From contig NZ_JACCFK010000002.1 in the NCBI RefSeq assembly GCF_013410405.1, positions 1,922,001 to 1,986,000 on the forward strand: DNA of 64,000 nucleotides, read 5' to 3'. Both the position numbers and the translations under genes were made by a program. Below are positions 34,882 through 43,419 of the stretch, one piece after another. Positions within the stretch are counted from its first letter, which is position 1, and every line of letters starts with the position of its first letter. Source of the stretch: Amycolatopsis endophytica. GTDB taxonomy: Bacteria > Actinomycetota > Actinomycetes > Mycobacteriales > Pseudonocardiaceae. The notes beneath the pieces were generated by a model. That model saw nothing but the letters and a program-made list of their open reading frames with translations. It searched no databases and was not told the origin of the DNA.

Positions 34882-35409
34882 ATGGGCAGGGTTGAGGAAG
34901 CCATCTGCGTCGCGGCGTACAGCACCTCGGCGCCAGTCTGCAGCTACACCTACCGCTGGTGGGCAGCAGGCACCTCGTTCTACCTCAAGCAACGCAGCTT
35001 GGACGCGATCAAGATCAGCCTGCACGGGCCCGATCTCCGGCACCCTGAGCCCGGCTTCAAACTCGGCATCGACAGTTCGGCCCAGGCGACAGCACACGAG
35101 AAGCTGTTATGGCGCTTCGACGATGGAGCGATGGGCTGGTTCCCCGGCCGCGAGATCGCCCGCGGGGTCCGTCATGTCGTGCGGATTCGCGTGCCGTGGG
35201 ACACCATGCAGGCCGGGCGCCGAGCGGTCGACTTCGACTTCTTCCTCGCCGAAGGCAGGCCGTACTGGCCGAATTCTCGGCAGATCCGCAAGAACCGGGC
35301 AGGACTGGGCCCGCTGCGCAACAGCGCCGGTCAGTACCTCACCGCTGCGTGCTACCACCGCACGACCTTCGACCCGGCGATGGCCAAGGTGACCCAAGGG
35401 CGAGGCTGA
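34882..35409 (+). CDS. Hypothetical protein, 175 aa
   Basis: Not recognised. A soluble protein starting at ATG 34882, with aromatic-rich segments (YTYRWWAAGTSFYLKQRSLD) and FDFFLAEGRPYWPNSRQ. No signal peptide or catalytic motif. The open frame with actinobacterial codon bias argues that it is or was real; the flanking genes are broken, so it may belong to the decaying segment. Confidence 0.5.
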   Translation: MGRVEEAICVAAYSTSAPVCSYTYRWWAAGTSFYLKQRSLDAIKISLHGPDLRHPEPGFKLGIDSSAQATAHEKLLWRFDDGAMGWFPGREIARGVRHVVRIRVPWDTMQAGRRAVDFDFFLAEGRPYWPNSRQIRKNRAGLGPLRNSAGQYLTAACYHRTTFDPAMAKVTQGRG

Positions 35410-35584
35410 TCTTCTCCGCCGCTACTCGGGCGAGCCGGTCCGGTCGACGGTCGCCTACCCGGACGAGTCCGGCTTCGTCTGGATACGGGAGATCGTGGCG
35501 CCGAGGGACATGCTCCAGCGGCACACCGCCGACGAGCTGCGCGAGCTCGCCAGGACGGAGATCGCAGCCGAGGAAGCCCACTGA
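35393..35584 (+). pseudogene. Orphan coding fragment after the 175-aa ORF
   Basis: Frame 2 from 35393 to the TGA at 35584 reads like coding sequence (GFVWIREIVAPRDMLQRHTA, ending ARTEIAAEEAH) but has no start codon near its beginning and overlaps the previous stop. It may be the displaced C-terminus of the preceding gene or a remnant. No family assigned. Confidence 0.35.
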
Positions 35585-35758
35585 ACTGCCGGTCGCGCTC
35601 CAACGCTCGCTGCCGCCGTCCCGCACCGCCCTCGCTTGACCGACCTCGACCTCATCGACAACGCCGCGTACCTCCGACTAGCCGGTCGCCACTGTTGGCA
35701 CTGTCCGTGGCGGCGTTTACTGCAGTCCCCCACGCATCCACAGCGCGGTGAAGCGCCC

Positions 35759-35848
35759 CTACAGGTTGGCCACCGCCCAGATGAAGATGGCCGCCAACAC
35801 GAACACAGCGAGGACGATCACGGCGGCCTCAAGGAACGACCTGGCCAT
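35759..35848 (-). CDS. 29-residue single-pass membrane protein
   Basis: The protein is MARSFLEAA followed by one hydrophobic helix (VIVLAVFVLAAIFIWAVANL). The start ATG 35848 has an ideal ribosome site (GGGAGG, 7-bp spacing). It is intact although its surroundings are gene fragments. It could be a small membrane regulator or toxin-like peptide; function unknown. Confidence 0.55.
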   Translation of the reverse strand: MARSFLEAAVIVLAVFVLAAIFIWAVANL

Positions 35849-35907
35849 ACGGTGCCTCCCGCTGGACTCAACGCTGTGATTGTCCTCCCGCAGCGGGTCT
35901 GACGTGA

Positions 35908-36021
35908 AGGCACGATGCGGAGACCCGCACCCACCTGGCTCTGGTCGAGGAGCAAGGGCAGTTGCTGGGTGTGGTCACCCTGCGGGACGTGCTGGACCCG
36001 CTGCTGAGCACCGCCGCCTGA
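35908..36021 (+). pseudogene. CBS-domain C-terminal fragment
   Basis: About 37 residues: the segment THLALVEEQGQLLGVVTLRD followed by VLDPLL is the end of a CBS domain as in CorC/DUF21-CBS transporters. No upstream domain remains in frame. Confidence 0.6.
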
Positions 36022-36095
36022 GCCCGTCTCCGCCGCGCGCGACACCGGGTCGCACGGCGGCGGAGAACCGCTCATTTGGACAGGAAGAAGTAGGC

Positions 36096-36541
36096 TTAGC
36101 GTGTGTCGAGTTCGTTTTCCGGCACCAGTTCGATGCCTTCGGGAGTGAAGCCGCACCGTTCGGCAAGTTGCCAGAAGCCGCCGATCGGATACGTGGTCAC
36201 CTGGGAGATGCCGGAGGTGTAGGCGCGGCGGCGGGGTTTGCTGGCGCGGCCGTCGTCGTACTTGATCTGGATGAGGGCGAGCCCGCCGGGGGCGAGCATC
36301 TGGTGGGCCAGCCGCAGCACGCGCTCGTCGTACTCGGGCGTAGGCAGTACTTCGAACAGGTACAGGCACAGGAAGATGTCGCAAGGCTCGGTGATCTGCC
36401 GCAGCACGGCTTCGGGGTCGGCGACGTCGATCTCGACCCCGCGGAACGGGGTGTCACACACCTGCTTCACCTGGCGCTCGCATTCGGCCAGGCTGTCGAC
36501 GGAGATGTCGATGCCGACGAACTCCTGGCGCGTCAGCGAAT
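36096..36541 (-). pseudogene. 5'-truncated class I SAM-dependent methyltransferase
   Basis: The readable protein begins abruptly at LTRQEFVGIDISVDSLAECE, which is motif I/II of a class I methyltransferase without its upstream glycine-rich loop. It continues through DIFLCLYLFEVLPTPEYDER and LAPGGLALIQIKYDD to a normal TAA. An internal ATG at 36470 could start a shorter product lacking the cofactor site. It is probably non-functional. Confidence 0.6.
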
Positions 36542-36754
36542 CGCAAGGTTGTCGGCCGCTTCCGTCAGGGGCAAGACGGTGTCGATCTCGAGGGTCAGGG
36601 TGCCGGCGGCAGCCTCTTCGGCGACCGGGAGGATGATCTCACGTCCAGGTGCGGCGAAGACGCTGGTGCCGGTGTGGCCGGCGACGGCGAGGGTGTCGGC
36701 GCCGGGTGCCATCGCGGCGGTGGCGATGACCCTGCACGGCTTCGTCGCTGGCAC
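36533..36754 (-). pseudogene. Fragment of an NADP-dependent (quinone-type) oxidoreductase
   Basis: About 73 residues resemble the last third of zinc-independent quinone oxidoreductases: LAVAGHTGTSVFAAPGREII and LTLEIDTVLPLTEAADNL. The usual closing segment (GKVVL) is missing; it is cut where the methyltransferase remnant begins. A junction between two unrelated fragments. Confidence 0.5.
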
Positions 36755-37100
36755 CTCCCAGCGCGCCGCCGAAATCTACTTCCCCGCCGACGCCGAGCTG
36801 TTCAACGTCGTCGGCGCCGCCAAGGGGATCCAGGGCGTCACCGCGGCGCAGGTCGCCACAAAGAGCGGCCCCGGCAGTACCTACGCCGTCGGCACCCCGC
36901 AACAGGTCGCCGAGAAGCTGCCGAACCACCACGAGGTGCTCGGCCACCAACGAACCATGCTGCAACTAGCCGTCGGCACGGTCGCCCGCCGAGACCTCAT
37001 GCGGGCCATCGAACTGCTCGGCGCCGAGGTCGCACCGCTCGTGCGAGCCGAGATCACCAAGCGCGAGGGCAGTTCCGTCACCCCGGCGCCGGCGCGGTGA
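36726..37100 (+). pseudogene. C-terminal fragment of an LLM-class monooxygenase
   Basis: About 124 residues match the C-terminal end of luciferase-like oxidoreductases (EIYFPADAELFNVVGAAKGI, TYAVGTPQQVAEKLPNHHEV, LGHQRTMLQLAVGTV). The TIM-barrel front is gone. The 5' boundary overlaps the opposite-strand oxidoreductase fragment. The following 37101-37466 contain no gene I can support. Confidence 0.6.
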
Positions 37101-37466
37101 CGCGGACCCGTCCGGGAAGATCCGCACGCTGCGGATCTCCGGCGCAGCAACGCCGGGCATGGCTACGGCCCGACGTGCGCTTACACCGATGCGCTCATAC
37201 AGGACCTCAAAGCGTGCAAAACCACGACCGCCGTACCTGAACTTAGGACAGTGTCTGGGGTTTATTGCCGCGGCGCCGGCGGCGAGCCCGGCCCAGAACG
37301 GCCGCGATCCGTGTCGAGGACGAGCGGCTGCCGTCCGGGTAGTGGATCAGCGCGTCCACCATCGAGCCTTGCGTGTTGTCGTCGTGACAGCTCACAGGGA
37401 CACGCAACGTCTCAGCGCGATCTCCCGAGCCATGCGCTCGTTCGGCCGCTCCTTCTGGGGCATTTT

Positions 37467-38309
37467 TCAGCTGATGTTGTTGCGGCGTTCGAGGAGGACG
37501 GTGTCGTGCCAGGTGCCGTTGCGTTGGGCGATGCGTTCGCGGATGCCGATGGTGCGGTAGCCGGCCGAGTGGTGCAGGGCGAGGCTGGCGCGGTTCTCCG
37601 TGAAAATGGAGGTTTGCAGGGTCCAGTAGCCGGCCTCGTCGAGGGCGATGACCTGCCGGCGGATGAGCGCCTTGCCGACACCCCGGCCGCGGTGGCCGTC
37701 CGCGACGTAGATCGAGGTTTCGGCCACGCCGGAGTAGCACTCGCGAGTGGACACCGGGGTGGCGGCGGCCCAGCCGACCACGGTGCCGTCGATCTCGGCG
37801 ACCCACCGCTGCCCCGCGATCCATTTCGCGTCGAGGGTGGCGCGGCTGGAGACGGCGGTCTCGAAAGTCGCGACACCGGTGTCCATGCCCTCGCCGTAGA
37901 TGCGGCGGACCGCGGCCCAGTCCTCGTCGCGCAGGGCCCGGACGGTGACGTCGGCGGGCACGTCTTCCGGGCAGCACGGGCGCGGCGCGAGCAGCCCCAT
38001 GACCGCGTCGGCGGCGTGCGGCAGGCCGGCGCAGCAGGCCGCGTTCACGGTCACGATGGTGGCGGTGCCCTCCTTGCGGACCTGCACGAACCCGACGTCG
38101 GCGAGTTTGCGCACGTGGTGGGAGCAGGTGGACTGGCTGATCCCGAGCAGCTCGGTCAGCGCGCCGACGGTGATCCCGCCGGGTGCGGTGGCCACCGCGT
38201 GCAGCAGCCGCACCCGGGTCGGTTCGGCCAGGCAGGCGAACCAGTCGGCGTAGGTGGCGGCTTCCCCGTCCGGCAGGACCTGGGCCCGGGGCACGGCAGT
38301 CGTGGTCAT
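37467..38309 (-). CDS. ArsR-type regulator fused to ArsN-like acetyltransferase
   Basis: A 280-residue protein. Residues 1-110 are an ArsR winged helix (FACLAEPTRVRLLHAV; recognition helix ISQSTCSHHVRKLADVGFV). Residues about 118-275 are a phosphinothricin/ArsN-like GNAT domain (VTVRALRDEDWAAVRRIYGE; acetyl-CoA loop DGHRGRGVGKALI). Cysteine pairs in the linker (ACCAG, RPCCPED) could bind As(III). ArsN proteins acetylate trivalent organoarsenicals or related antibiotics. The fusion would couple sensing with detoxification. Divergent from two flavoprotein genes. Confidence 0.85.
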   Translation of the reverse strand: MTTTAVPRAQVLPDGEAATYADWFACLAEPTRVRLLHAVATAPGGITVGALTELLGISQSTCSHHVRKLADVGFVQVRKEGTATIVTVNAACCAGLPHAADAVMGLLAPRPCCPEDVPADVTVRALRDEDWAAVRRIYGEGMDTGVATFETAVSSRATLDAKWIAGQRWVAEIDGTVVGWAAATPVSTRECYSGVAETSIYVADGHRGRGVGKALIRRQVIALDEAGYWTLQTSIFTENRASLALHHSAGYRTIGIRERIAQRNGTWHDTVLLERRNNIS

Positions 38310-38319
38310 GCCCCGAGTG

Positions 38320-38363
38320 TATCGACCCGAATCGATGGTTGCATTGATCGACGCTCGTCGATA
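38320..38363. promoter_or_regulatory. ATCGA-rich operator region of the divergent ars promoter
   Basis: TATCGAC (38320-38326) and GTCGATA (38357-38363) form a perfect inverted pair, and inside them ATCGAT and ATTGAT sit six bases apart. A related ATCGATG element occurs at 41911 before the second arsR. Likely binding sites of the ArsR domain; pattern seen, function inferred. Confidence 0.5.
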
Positions 38364-38414
38364 CAGTCTCTCGCAACGGTGCTCAATCGAGCTGGATCGA
38401 TGAAAGGGGTCGGG

Positions 38415-39752
38415 ATGAGCGAGCTGCCCGTCGTGGTGGTGGGGGCCGGGCCGACCGGCCTGGCGGCGGCCGCCGAGATGCTGGAGCGGGGTCTGGAGCC
38501 GCTGGTGCTGGAGCGTGGTCCGCAAGCGGGGGCGTCGGTGGCGCAGTGGAACCACGTGCGCTTGTTCTCGCAGTGGTCGGAGCTGGTGGACCCGGCGGCC
38601 GGCCGCCTGTTGGAGGCCACCGGCTGGGAACGCCCCGCGGCCGAGGGTTATCCGACGGGACAGGAGTGGATCGCGCGTTACCTGGCCCCGTTGGCCGCCA
38701 CGCTGGGCGAGCGTGTCCGGTTCGGCGCCGAGGTGGTGGGGGTGGCCCGCCGTGGCCGGGACCGGGTGGTCGACCACGGGCGCGACACCGAGCCGCTGAC
38801 CGTGCACGTCCGCCACGCCGACGGGCACGAGGAGCTGATCACCGCACGGGCGGTGGTCGACGCCTCCGGGACGTGGACCAACCCGAACCCGCTGGGCGGC
38901 GACGGCCTGCCGGCCCTGGGCGAGCGGGCCGCCGCCGACCGCATCACCTACCAGGTGCCGGATCTGCAGGACCCGGCCGTGCGCGTCCGGTTCGCCGGCA
39001 AGCACGTCGCGGTCGCGGGCAGCGGACACTCCGCCTTGACGGCGCTGGTCGCGCTGACCGACCTGGCCCGCGAGGAGAGCACGCGGATCAGCTGGATCCT
39101 GCGCCGCGGCTCAATGGGCAACACCTTCGGTGGCGGCGAGGCCGACCAGCTGCCCGCCCGCGGCGCGCTCGGCCTGCGCGCCAAGGAGGCCGTGGACGCC
39201 GGGCTGGTGCAGGTGGTCGCGGGGTTCCGCACCGAGGCGGTGGATCGCGACGAGCAGGGCCGCCTGGTGCTGCGCTCACCCGACGGGCGAACCGTGGAGG
39301 GCGTGGACGAGGTCGTGGTGGTGACCGGGTTCCGGCCGGACCTGTCCTGGCTGTCCGAGGTGAGGCTGGAGCTGGATGCCACGCTGCAGGCGCCGGTCGC
39401 GCTCGCGCCGTTGATCGACCCGAACGTGCACTCCTGCGGCACCGTCTACCCACACGGCGCGAAGGAACTCGCGCACCCCGAGCCGAACGTCTACCTGGCC
39501 GGGATGAAGAGCTACGGTCGCGCCCCGACGTTCCTCGCCATGACCGGCTACGAGCAGGTCCGCTCGATCGCCGCCGCACTGGCCGGGGACCACGAGGCAG
39601 CCGGACGGGTGGAGCTGGTGCTGGCCGAGACCGGGGTGTGCGGCGGGGCAGGCCTGTTCGACGAACCCGCTGCCGACGCCTCGGCCGGCGGGTGCTGCGG
39701 CGCGGCCGAGCCGGAGCTGATTTCGCTGTCCGCCCCCTCGACGGACCGGTGA
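38415..39752 (+). CDS. FAD-dependent oxidoreductase of the ars cluster
   Basis: A 445-residue flavoprotein with N-terminal GAGPTGLAAAAEMLERGLE (FAD) and a second Rossmann motif VAVAGSGHSALTALVAL (NADPH), the layout of flavin monooxygenases/thioredoxin-reductase-like enzymes. The C-terminus carries a cysteine cluster (AGGCCGAAEPE) also seen at the end of ArsM here, which could bind arsenic. ATG 38415 has a GAAAGGGG ribosome site; ATG 38400 is an alternative. Together with the next flavoprotein it probably modifies organoarsenicals. Confidence 0.8.
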   Translation: MSELPVVVVGAGPTGLAAAAEMLERGLEPLVLERGPQAGASVAQWNHVRLFSQWSELVDPAAGRLLEATGWERPAAEGYPTGQEWIARYLAPLAATLGERVRFGAEVVGVARRGRDRVVDHGRDTEPLTVHVRHADGHEELITARAVVDASGTWTNPNPLGGDGLPALGERAAADRITYQVPDLQDPAVRVRFAGKHVAVAGSGHSALTALVALTDLAREESTRISWILRRGSMGNTFGGGEADQLPARGALGLRAKEAVDAGLVQVVAGFRTEAVDRDEQGRLVLRSPDGRTVEGVDEVVVVTGFRPDLSWLSEVRLELDATLQAPVALAPLIDPNVHSCGTVYPHGAKELAHPEPNVYLAGMKSYGRAPTFLAMTGYEQVRSIAAALAGDHEAAGRVELVLAETGVCGGAGLFDEPAADASAGGCCGAAEPELISLSAPSTDR

Positions 39753-39797
39753 CGGCCGCGCGTCGCTCGGCTCGTTGCGGTGAAAGGGTTTCCTGCC

Positions 39798-40880
39798 ATG
39801 CCTGATGCCGTGGTGATCGGCGGCGGCCAGGCCGGTCTCGCCTCGGTCCACGCTCTCAAGGCCCGCGGGCTCGAGCCCGTCCTGCTGGAGGCCGGGGACG
39901 AGCCGGCCGGGTCCTGGCCGCACTACTACGACAGCCTCCACCTGTTCTCCCCGGCCCGCTACAGCTCCCTGCCTGGGCTGGCCTTCCCCGGCGACCCCCG
40001 CCGCTACCCGCACCGCGACGAGGTGATCGGCTACCTCCGCCGCTACGCCGCCGTGCTGGACGCGGACATCCGCACCGGTCACCGGGTCACCGCGGTGACC
40101 CGGCCCGGCGGCGAGTTCGTCGTGTCGACCGACTCCGGCGCCGAGTTCTCCGCGCCGATCGTCGTCGCCGCGACCGGCGCGTTCAGCTCCCCGTACCGGC
40201 CCGCGCTGCCCGGGCTCGACGAGTTCGCCGGCACCGTCCTGCACTCCAGCGAATACCGCGAGCCCAGCCCGTTCGCCGGGCAGCGCGTGGTAGTGGTCGG
40301 CGCGGCCAACTCCGCCGTGCAGATCGCCGTCGACCTCGTGCCGCACTCCCACGTCACGCTCGCCACACGCAAGCCGATCCGCTACGCCACGCAGAAACCG
40401 CTGGGCCGGGATGTGCACTTCTGGTTCACCGTCACCGGGTTCGACGTTCTGCCCATCGGGCCCTGGCTGCGCACCAAGCCGAGCATGCTCGTCCTCGACG
40501 CCGGTGGCTACCGGGCCGCGATCGAGGCCGGCAAGCCCGGCCAGCGGCGCATGTTCACCGCCATCGAGGGCGACACGGTGACGTGGGCGGACGGTTCGCG
40601 CGAGCAGGTGGACACCATCATCCTGGCGACCGGGTTCCGCCCCGGACTGTCCTATCTGGACAAACTCGGCGTCCTGGACCCGGCCGGGGCGCCCCGGCAG
40701 CACCGGGGTCTGTCCACCACGCATCCCGGGCTCGGGTTCGTCGGCCTGGAATGGCAGCGCAGCTTCTCCTCGGCCACGATCCGCGGCGTGGGCCGCGACG
40801 CGGCCTACGTGGCCCGGCGGCTGCTCACGTCGGCCGGGGTCATCCGGGGCGCGAAGAACAGATTCCGACGGACCGGGTAG
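39798..40880 (+). CDS. Flavin-containing monooxygenase, ArsO-like
   Basis: A 360-residue FMO-type protein with FAD motif VIGGGQAGLASVHALKARGL, NADPH motif VVVVGAANSAVQIAVDL, and the FMO segment ILATGFRPGLSYLD. In ars operons such genes are annotated arsO; their reaction is not settled. It lies 45 bp after the preceding flavoprotein in the same operon, with a GAAAGGG ribosome site before ATG 39798. Confidence 0.8.
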   Translation: MPDAVVIGGGQAGLASVHALKARGLEPVLLEAGDEPAGSWPHYYDSLHLFSPARYSSLPGLAFPGDPRRYPHRDEVIGYLRRYAAVLDADIRTGHRVTAVTRPGGEFVVSTDSGAEFSAPIVVAATGAFSSPYRPALPGLDEFAGTVLHSSEYREPSPFAGQRVVVVGAANSAVQIAVDLVPHSHVTLATRKPIRYATQKPLGRDVHFWFTVTGFDVLPIGPWLRTKPSMLVLDAGGYRAAIEAGKPGQRRMFTAIEGDTVTWADGSREQVDTIILATGFRPGLSYLDKLGVLDPAGAPRQHRGLSTTHPGLGFVGLEWQRSFSSATIRGVGRDAAYVARRLLTSAGVIRGAKNRFRRTG

Positions 40881-41050
40881 TGCATGCCGCGCACCAGACC
40901 GGCTTCGGCGGCGCGGTCGAACCACCAGCCCATCCATCGCGGCCCGAGCAGGCCGCCGCCGCATGAGCCCAGGTAGTTCACGAACGGCGCCGCGGCGGCA
41001 TCAAGCGCCCGGGCGCACATCGCCCGTCCCTTCCCGCCCCAGCGTGACAC
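40805..41050 (-). CDS. Short protein or remnant between arsO and arsM, 81 aa
   Basis: The minus frame reads AAPFVNYLGSCGGGLLGPRW and WWFDRAAEAGLVRGMHYPVR, which looks like coding sequence, but the 5' part has no clear ribosome site and the 3' end overlaps the opposite gene by 76 bp. Family not recognised; it may be the remnant of another ars-cluster gene. Confidence 0.35.
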   Translation of the reverse strand: MSRWGGKGRAMCARALDAAAAPFVNYLGSCGGGLLGPRWMGWWFDRAAEAGLVRGMHYPVRRNLFFAPRMTPADVSSRRAT

Positions 41051-41069
41051 CGCGGGGCTGAGGCCGGTC

Positions 41070-41885
41070 TCAGCCGCAGCACCCGCCCTCGGCGGAACTC
41101 GTGACCAGCGGCAGCTCCCTCCTCGCGGCCGCCTCGTGGGGCTTGGTCGCGCGGACGATCGCGGAGTGCATGTTCTCGGCGGCCTCGTGTGTCGGCGTGA
41201 TCTCGATCCCGGTGAATCCGGCCGCGGCCAAGCCCGCCCGGTACTCCGCGAACAACAGCGCCCCGGCGATGCAGGCGGTGTATTCGCCGCGCTCGGCCCG
41301 CTCGGCGGCGGTCAGCTGGTCCTCGGCGACGACGTCGGAGATGCCGAGCCGTCCGCCAGGCTTGAGCACGCGGAACATCTCGGCGAACACCGCGGGCTTG
41401 TCGACCGACAGATTGATCACGCAGTTGGAGATGATCACATCCACCCGGTCCGCCGGGAGCGGGATCGCCTCGATGTGGCCCTTGAGGAAGTCGACGTTGG
41501 TCGCCCCGGCCTTGTCGGCGTTGGCCTGCGCGAGCGCGAGCATCTCCTCGGTCATGTCCAGCCCGTACACCTTGCCCGCCGGGCCGACCCGCTTCGCCGA
41601 CAGCAGCACGTCGATGCCGCCTCCGGAGCCCAGATCGAGCACTGTCTCGCCCTCGCGCAGCTCAGCCACGGCCAGTGGATTGCCACAGCCGAGACTGGCC
41701 AGCACCGCCTCCTCCGGCAGAGACGAGCGCTCCGCCTCGTCGTACCAGCCGCCGGTCAGGTCGGGCATCTCGCTGGAGCATTCGCCACCACAGCACGATG
41801 CGACCGCTCGCGTGCTCGCTCGCACCGCGGCCGCCGCATAGCGCTCCCGCACCTGTTCCCGCACGTCCTGCGCCTGCTCACCCAT
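41070..41885 (-). CDS. arsM: Arsenite S-adenosylmethionine methyltransferase
   Basis: A 271-residue ArsM. The SAM motif is VLDLGSGGGIDVLLSAKRVG, the arsenic-binding cysteines are in SCCGGECSSEM near the N-terminus and in ISNCVINLS (the conserved third site), and a GGCCG tail ends the protein. It methylates As(III) to mono-, di- and trimethyl species. ATG 41885 has a GGAGGT ribosome site. Divergent from arsR, with ATCGAT boxes in the 99-bp gap. Confidence 0.93.
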   Translation of the reverse strand: MGEQAQDVREQVRERYAAAAVRASTRAVASCCGGECSSEMPDLTGGWYDEAERSSLPEEAVLASLGCGNPLAVAELREGETVLDLGSGGGIDVLLSAKRVGPAGKVYGLDMTEEMLALAQANADKAGATNVDFLKGHIEAIPLPADRVDVIISNCVINLSVDKPAVFAEMFRVLKPGGRLGISDVVAEDQLTAAERAERGEYTACIAGALLFAEYRAGLAAAGFTGIEITPTHEAAENMHSAIVRATKPHEAAARRELPLVTSSAEGGCCG

Positions 41886-41910
41886 GCTGCCACCTCCGGA
41901 ATTGAGGACG

Positions 41911-41929
41911 ATCGATGTCTGTCGATGAA
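41911..41929. promoter_or_regulatory. ATCGAT boxes between arsM and arsR
   Basis: ATCGATGTCTGTCGATGAA holds two TCGATG units 11 bp apart. They lie about 25 bp upstream of the arsM start codon and recall the sites at 38320-38363, so one ArsR protein may control both promoters. Confidence 0.45.
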
Positions 41930-41984
41930 AAGCCTGCACCTTGGATAGATGGACGTCAAGATAGAAGTTTGTTTAGATAGGGGC

Positions 41985-42347
41985 ATGTCGAAACAGCTGC
42001 CGATCGTCGACGCCGAGTGCTGCTCGCCACTGGTACGAGAACCGCTGTCCGAGCCGCAGGCCGCGGAGCTGGCGCGGGTGTTCAAGGCGGTCGGCGACCC
42101 GGTGCGGCTGCGGCTGCTGTCGCTGATCGCCTCCCACGACGGCGGCGAGGCGTGCGTGTGCGACCTGACCGGCGCGTTCGAGCTGACCGGGCCCACGATC
42201 TCCCACCACCTCAAGGTGCTGCGCGAGTCCGGCCTCATCACCGGTGAGCGCCGCGGCACCTGGATCTACTACCGCGTCCAGCCCGAGACCCTGGCCCGGC
42301 TGTCCGCCGTCCTCACCCCTGCCGAGGGCTCGGTGGTGACGGCGTGA
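41985..42347 (+). CDS. arsR: ArsR-family arsenic-responsive repressor
   Basis: A 120-residue ArsR with the As(III) site EACVCDL in the recognition-helix region, DNA-binding helix TGPTISHHLKVLRESGLI, and an N-terminal CC pair (DAECCSPL). It represses the arsR-acr3-arsC genes and probably divergent arsM until As(III) binds. The start ATG 41985 follows GATAGGGG. It is coupled to acr3 by a GTGA overlap. Confidence 0.92.
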   Translation: MSKQLPIVDAECCSPLVREPLSEPQAAELARVFKAVGDPVRLRLLSLIASHDGGEACVCDLTGAFELTGPTISHHLKVLRESGLITGERRGTWIYYRVQPETLARLSAVLTPAEGSVVTA

Positions 42348-43417
42348 CCACCACCGACACGGCCCCCGCCGGCGTCGTCGGCAAGCTGTCCACGCTGGAC
42401 CGCTTCCTGCCGATCTGGATCGGCGCGGCGATGGTCCTCGGGCTGCTCGCCGGGCGCTGGATCCCCGGCCTGGAGACCGGCCTCAACGCCGTGGCCATCG
42501 ACGGGATCTCGTTGCCGATCGCTCTTGGGTTGCTGGTGATGATGTACCCGGTGCTGGCCAAGGTCCGCTACGACAAGCTGGACTCGGTCACCCGCGACCG
42601 GAAACTGCTGTGGCCCTCGCTCGTGCTGAACTGGCTCATCGGCCCGGCGCTGATGTTCGCCCTCGCGTGGCTGCTGCTGCCGGACCTGCCCGAGTACCGC
42701 ACCGGGCTCATCATCGTGGGCCTGGCCCGCTGCATCGCCATGGTGATCATCTGGAACGACCTCGCCTGCGGCGACCGGGAGGCCGCCGCCGTGCTGGTCG
42801 CGCTCAACTCGGTGTTCCAGGTGATCATGTTCGGTGTACTCGGCTGGTTCTACCTGGAGATCCTGCCCGGCTGGCTCGGCCTCGACACCACCAGCCTGGC
42901 AGTGTCCGGGTGGCAGATCGCGAAGTCCACGCTGATCTTCCTCGGCATCCCGCTCGTCGCCGGCTACCTCACCCGCCGCCTCGGCGAACGAGCCCGCGGG
43001 CGCGACTGGTACGAATCCCGGTTCCTGCCGCGCATCGGGCCGGTCGCCCTGTACGGACTGCTGTTCACCATCGTCGTGCTGTTCGCCCTGCAGGGCAACC
43101 AGATCACCAGCCGCCCGCTCGACGTCGCCCGCATCGCACTGCCGCTACTGGTCTACTTCGGACTCATGTGGGCCGGCTCCTACGCCCTCGGCAAGGCGCT
43201 CGGCCTGAACTACGAACGCACCACCACACTCGCCTTCACCGCAGCGGGCAACAACTTCGAGCTCGCCATCGCCGTGGCCATCGCGACCTTCGGCGCCACC
43301 AGCGGACAGGCCCTCGCCGGCGTCGTCGGCCCCCTGATCGAGGTGCCGGTCCTTGTCGCGCTCGTCTACGTCTCGCTCGCCCTGCGCCGCCGATTCACCC
43401 CTGCCACCCGGGAGTAG
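42344..43417 (+). CDS. acr3: ACR3-type arsenite efflux permease
   Basis: A 357-residue membrane protein with ten predicted helices of the BASS superfamily. The conserved cysteine is in ARCIAMVIIWNDLACGD (TM4) and the conserved glutamate in NNFELAIAVAIATFG. It extrudes arsenite using the proton gradient. It starts at GTG 42344, overlapping the arsR stop. Confidence 0.93.
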   Translation: MTTTDTAPAGVVGKLSTLDRFLPIWIGAAMVLGLLAGRWIPGLETGLNAVAIDGISLPIALGLLVMMYPVLAKVRYDKLDSVTRDRKLLWPSLVLNWLIGPALMFALAWLLLPDLPEYRTGLIIVGLARCIAMVIIWNDLACGDREAAAVLVALNSVFQVIMFGVLGWFYLEILPGWLGLDTTSLAVSGWQIAKSTLIFLGIPLVAGYLTRRLGERARGRDWYESRFLPRIGPVALYGLLFTIVVLFALQGNQITSRPLDVARIALPLLVYFGLMWAGSYALGKALGLNYERTTTLAFTAAGNNFELAIAVAIATFGATSGQALAGVVGPLIEVPVLVALVYVSLALRRRFTPATRE

Positions 43418-43419
43418 CC

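Noticed and set aside
37251..38399. Long plus-strand open frame before the ars flavoprotein
   Set aside because: It is antisense to the ArsR-acetyltransferase gene and has no coding-like sequence; the flavoprotein starts at 38415.
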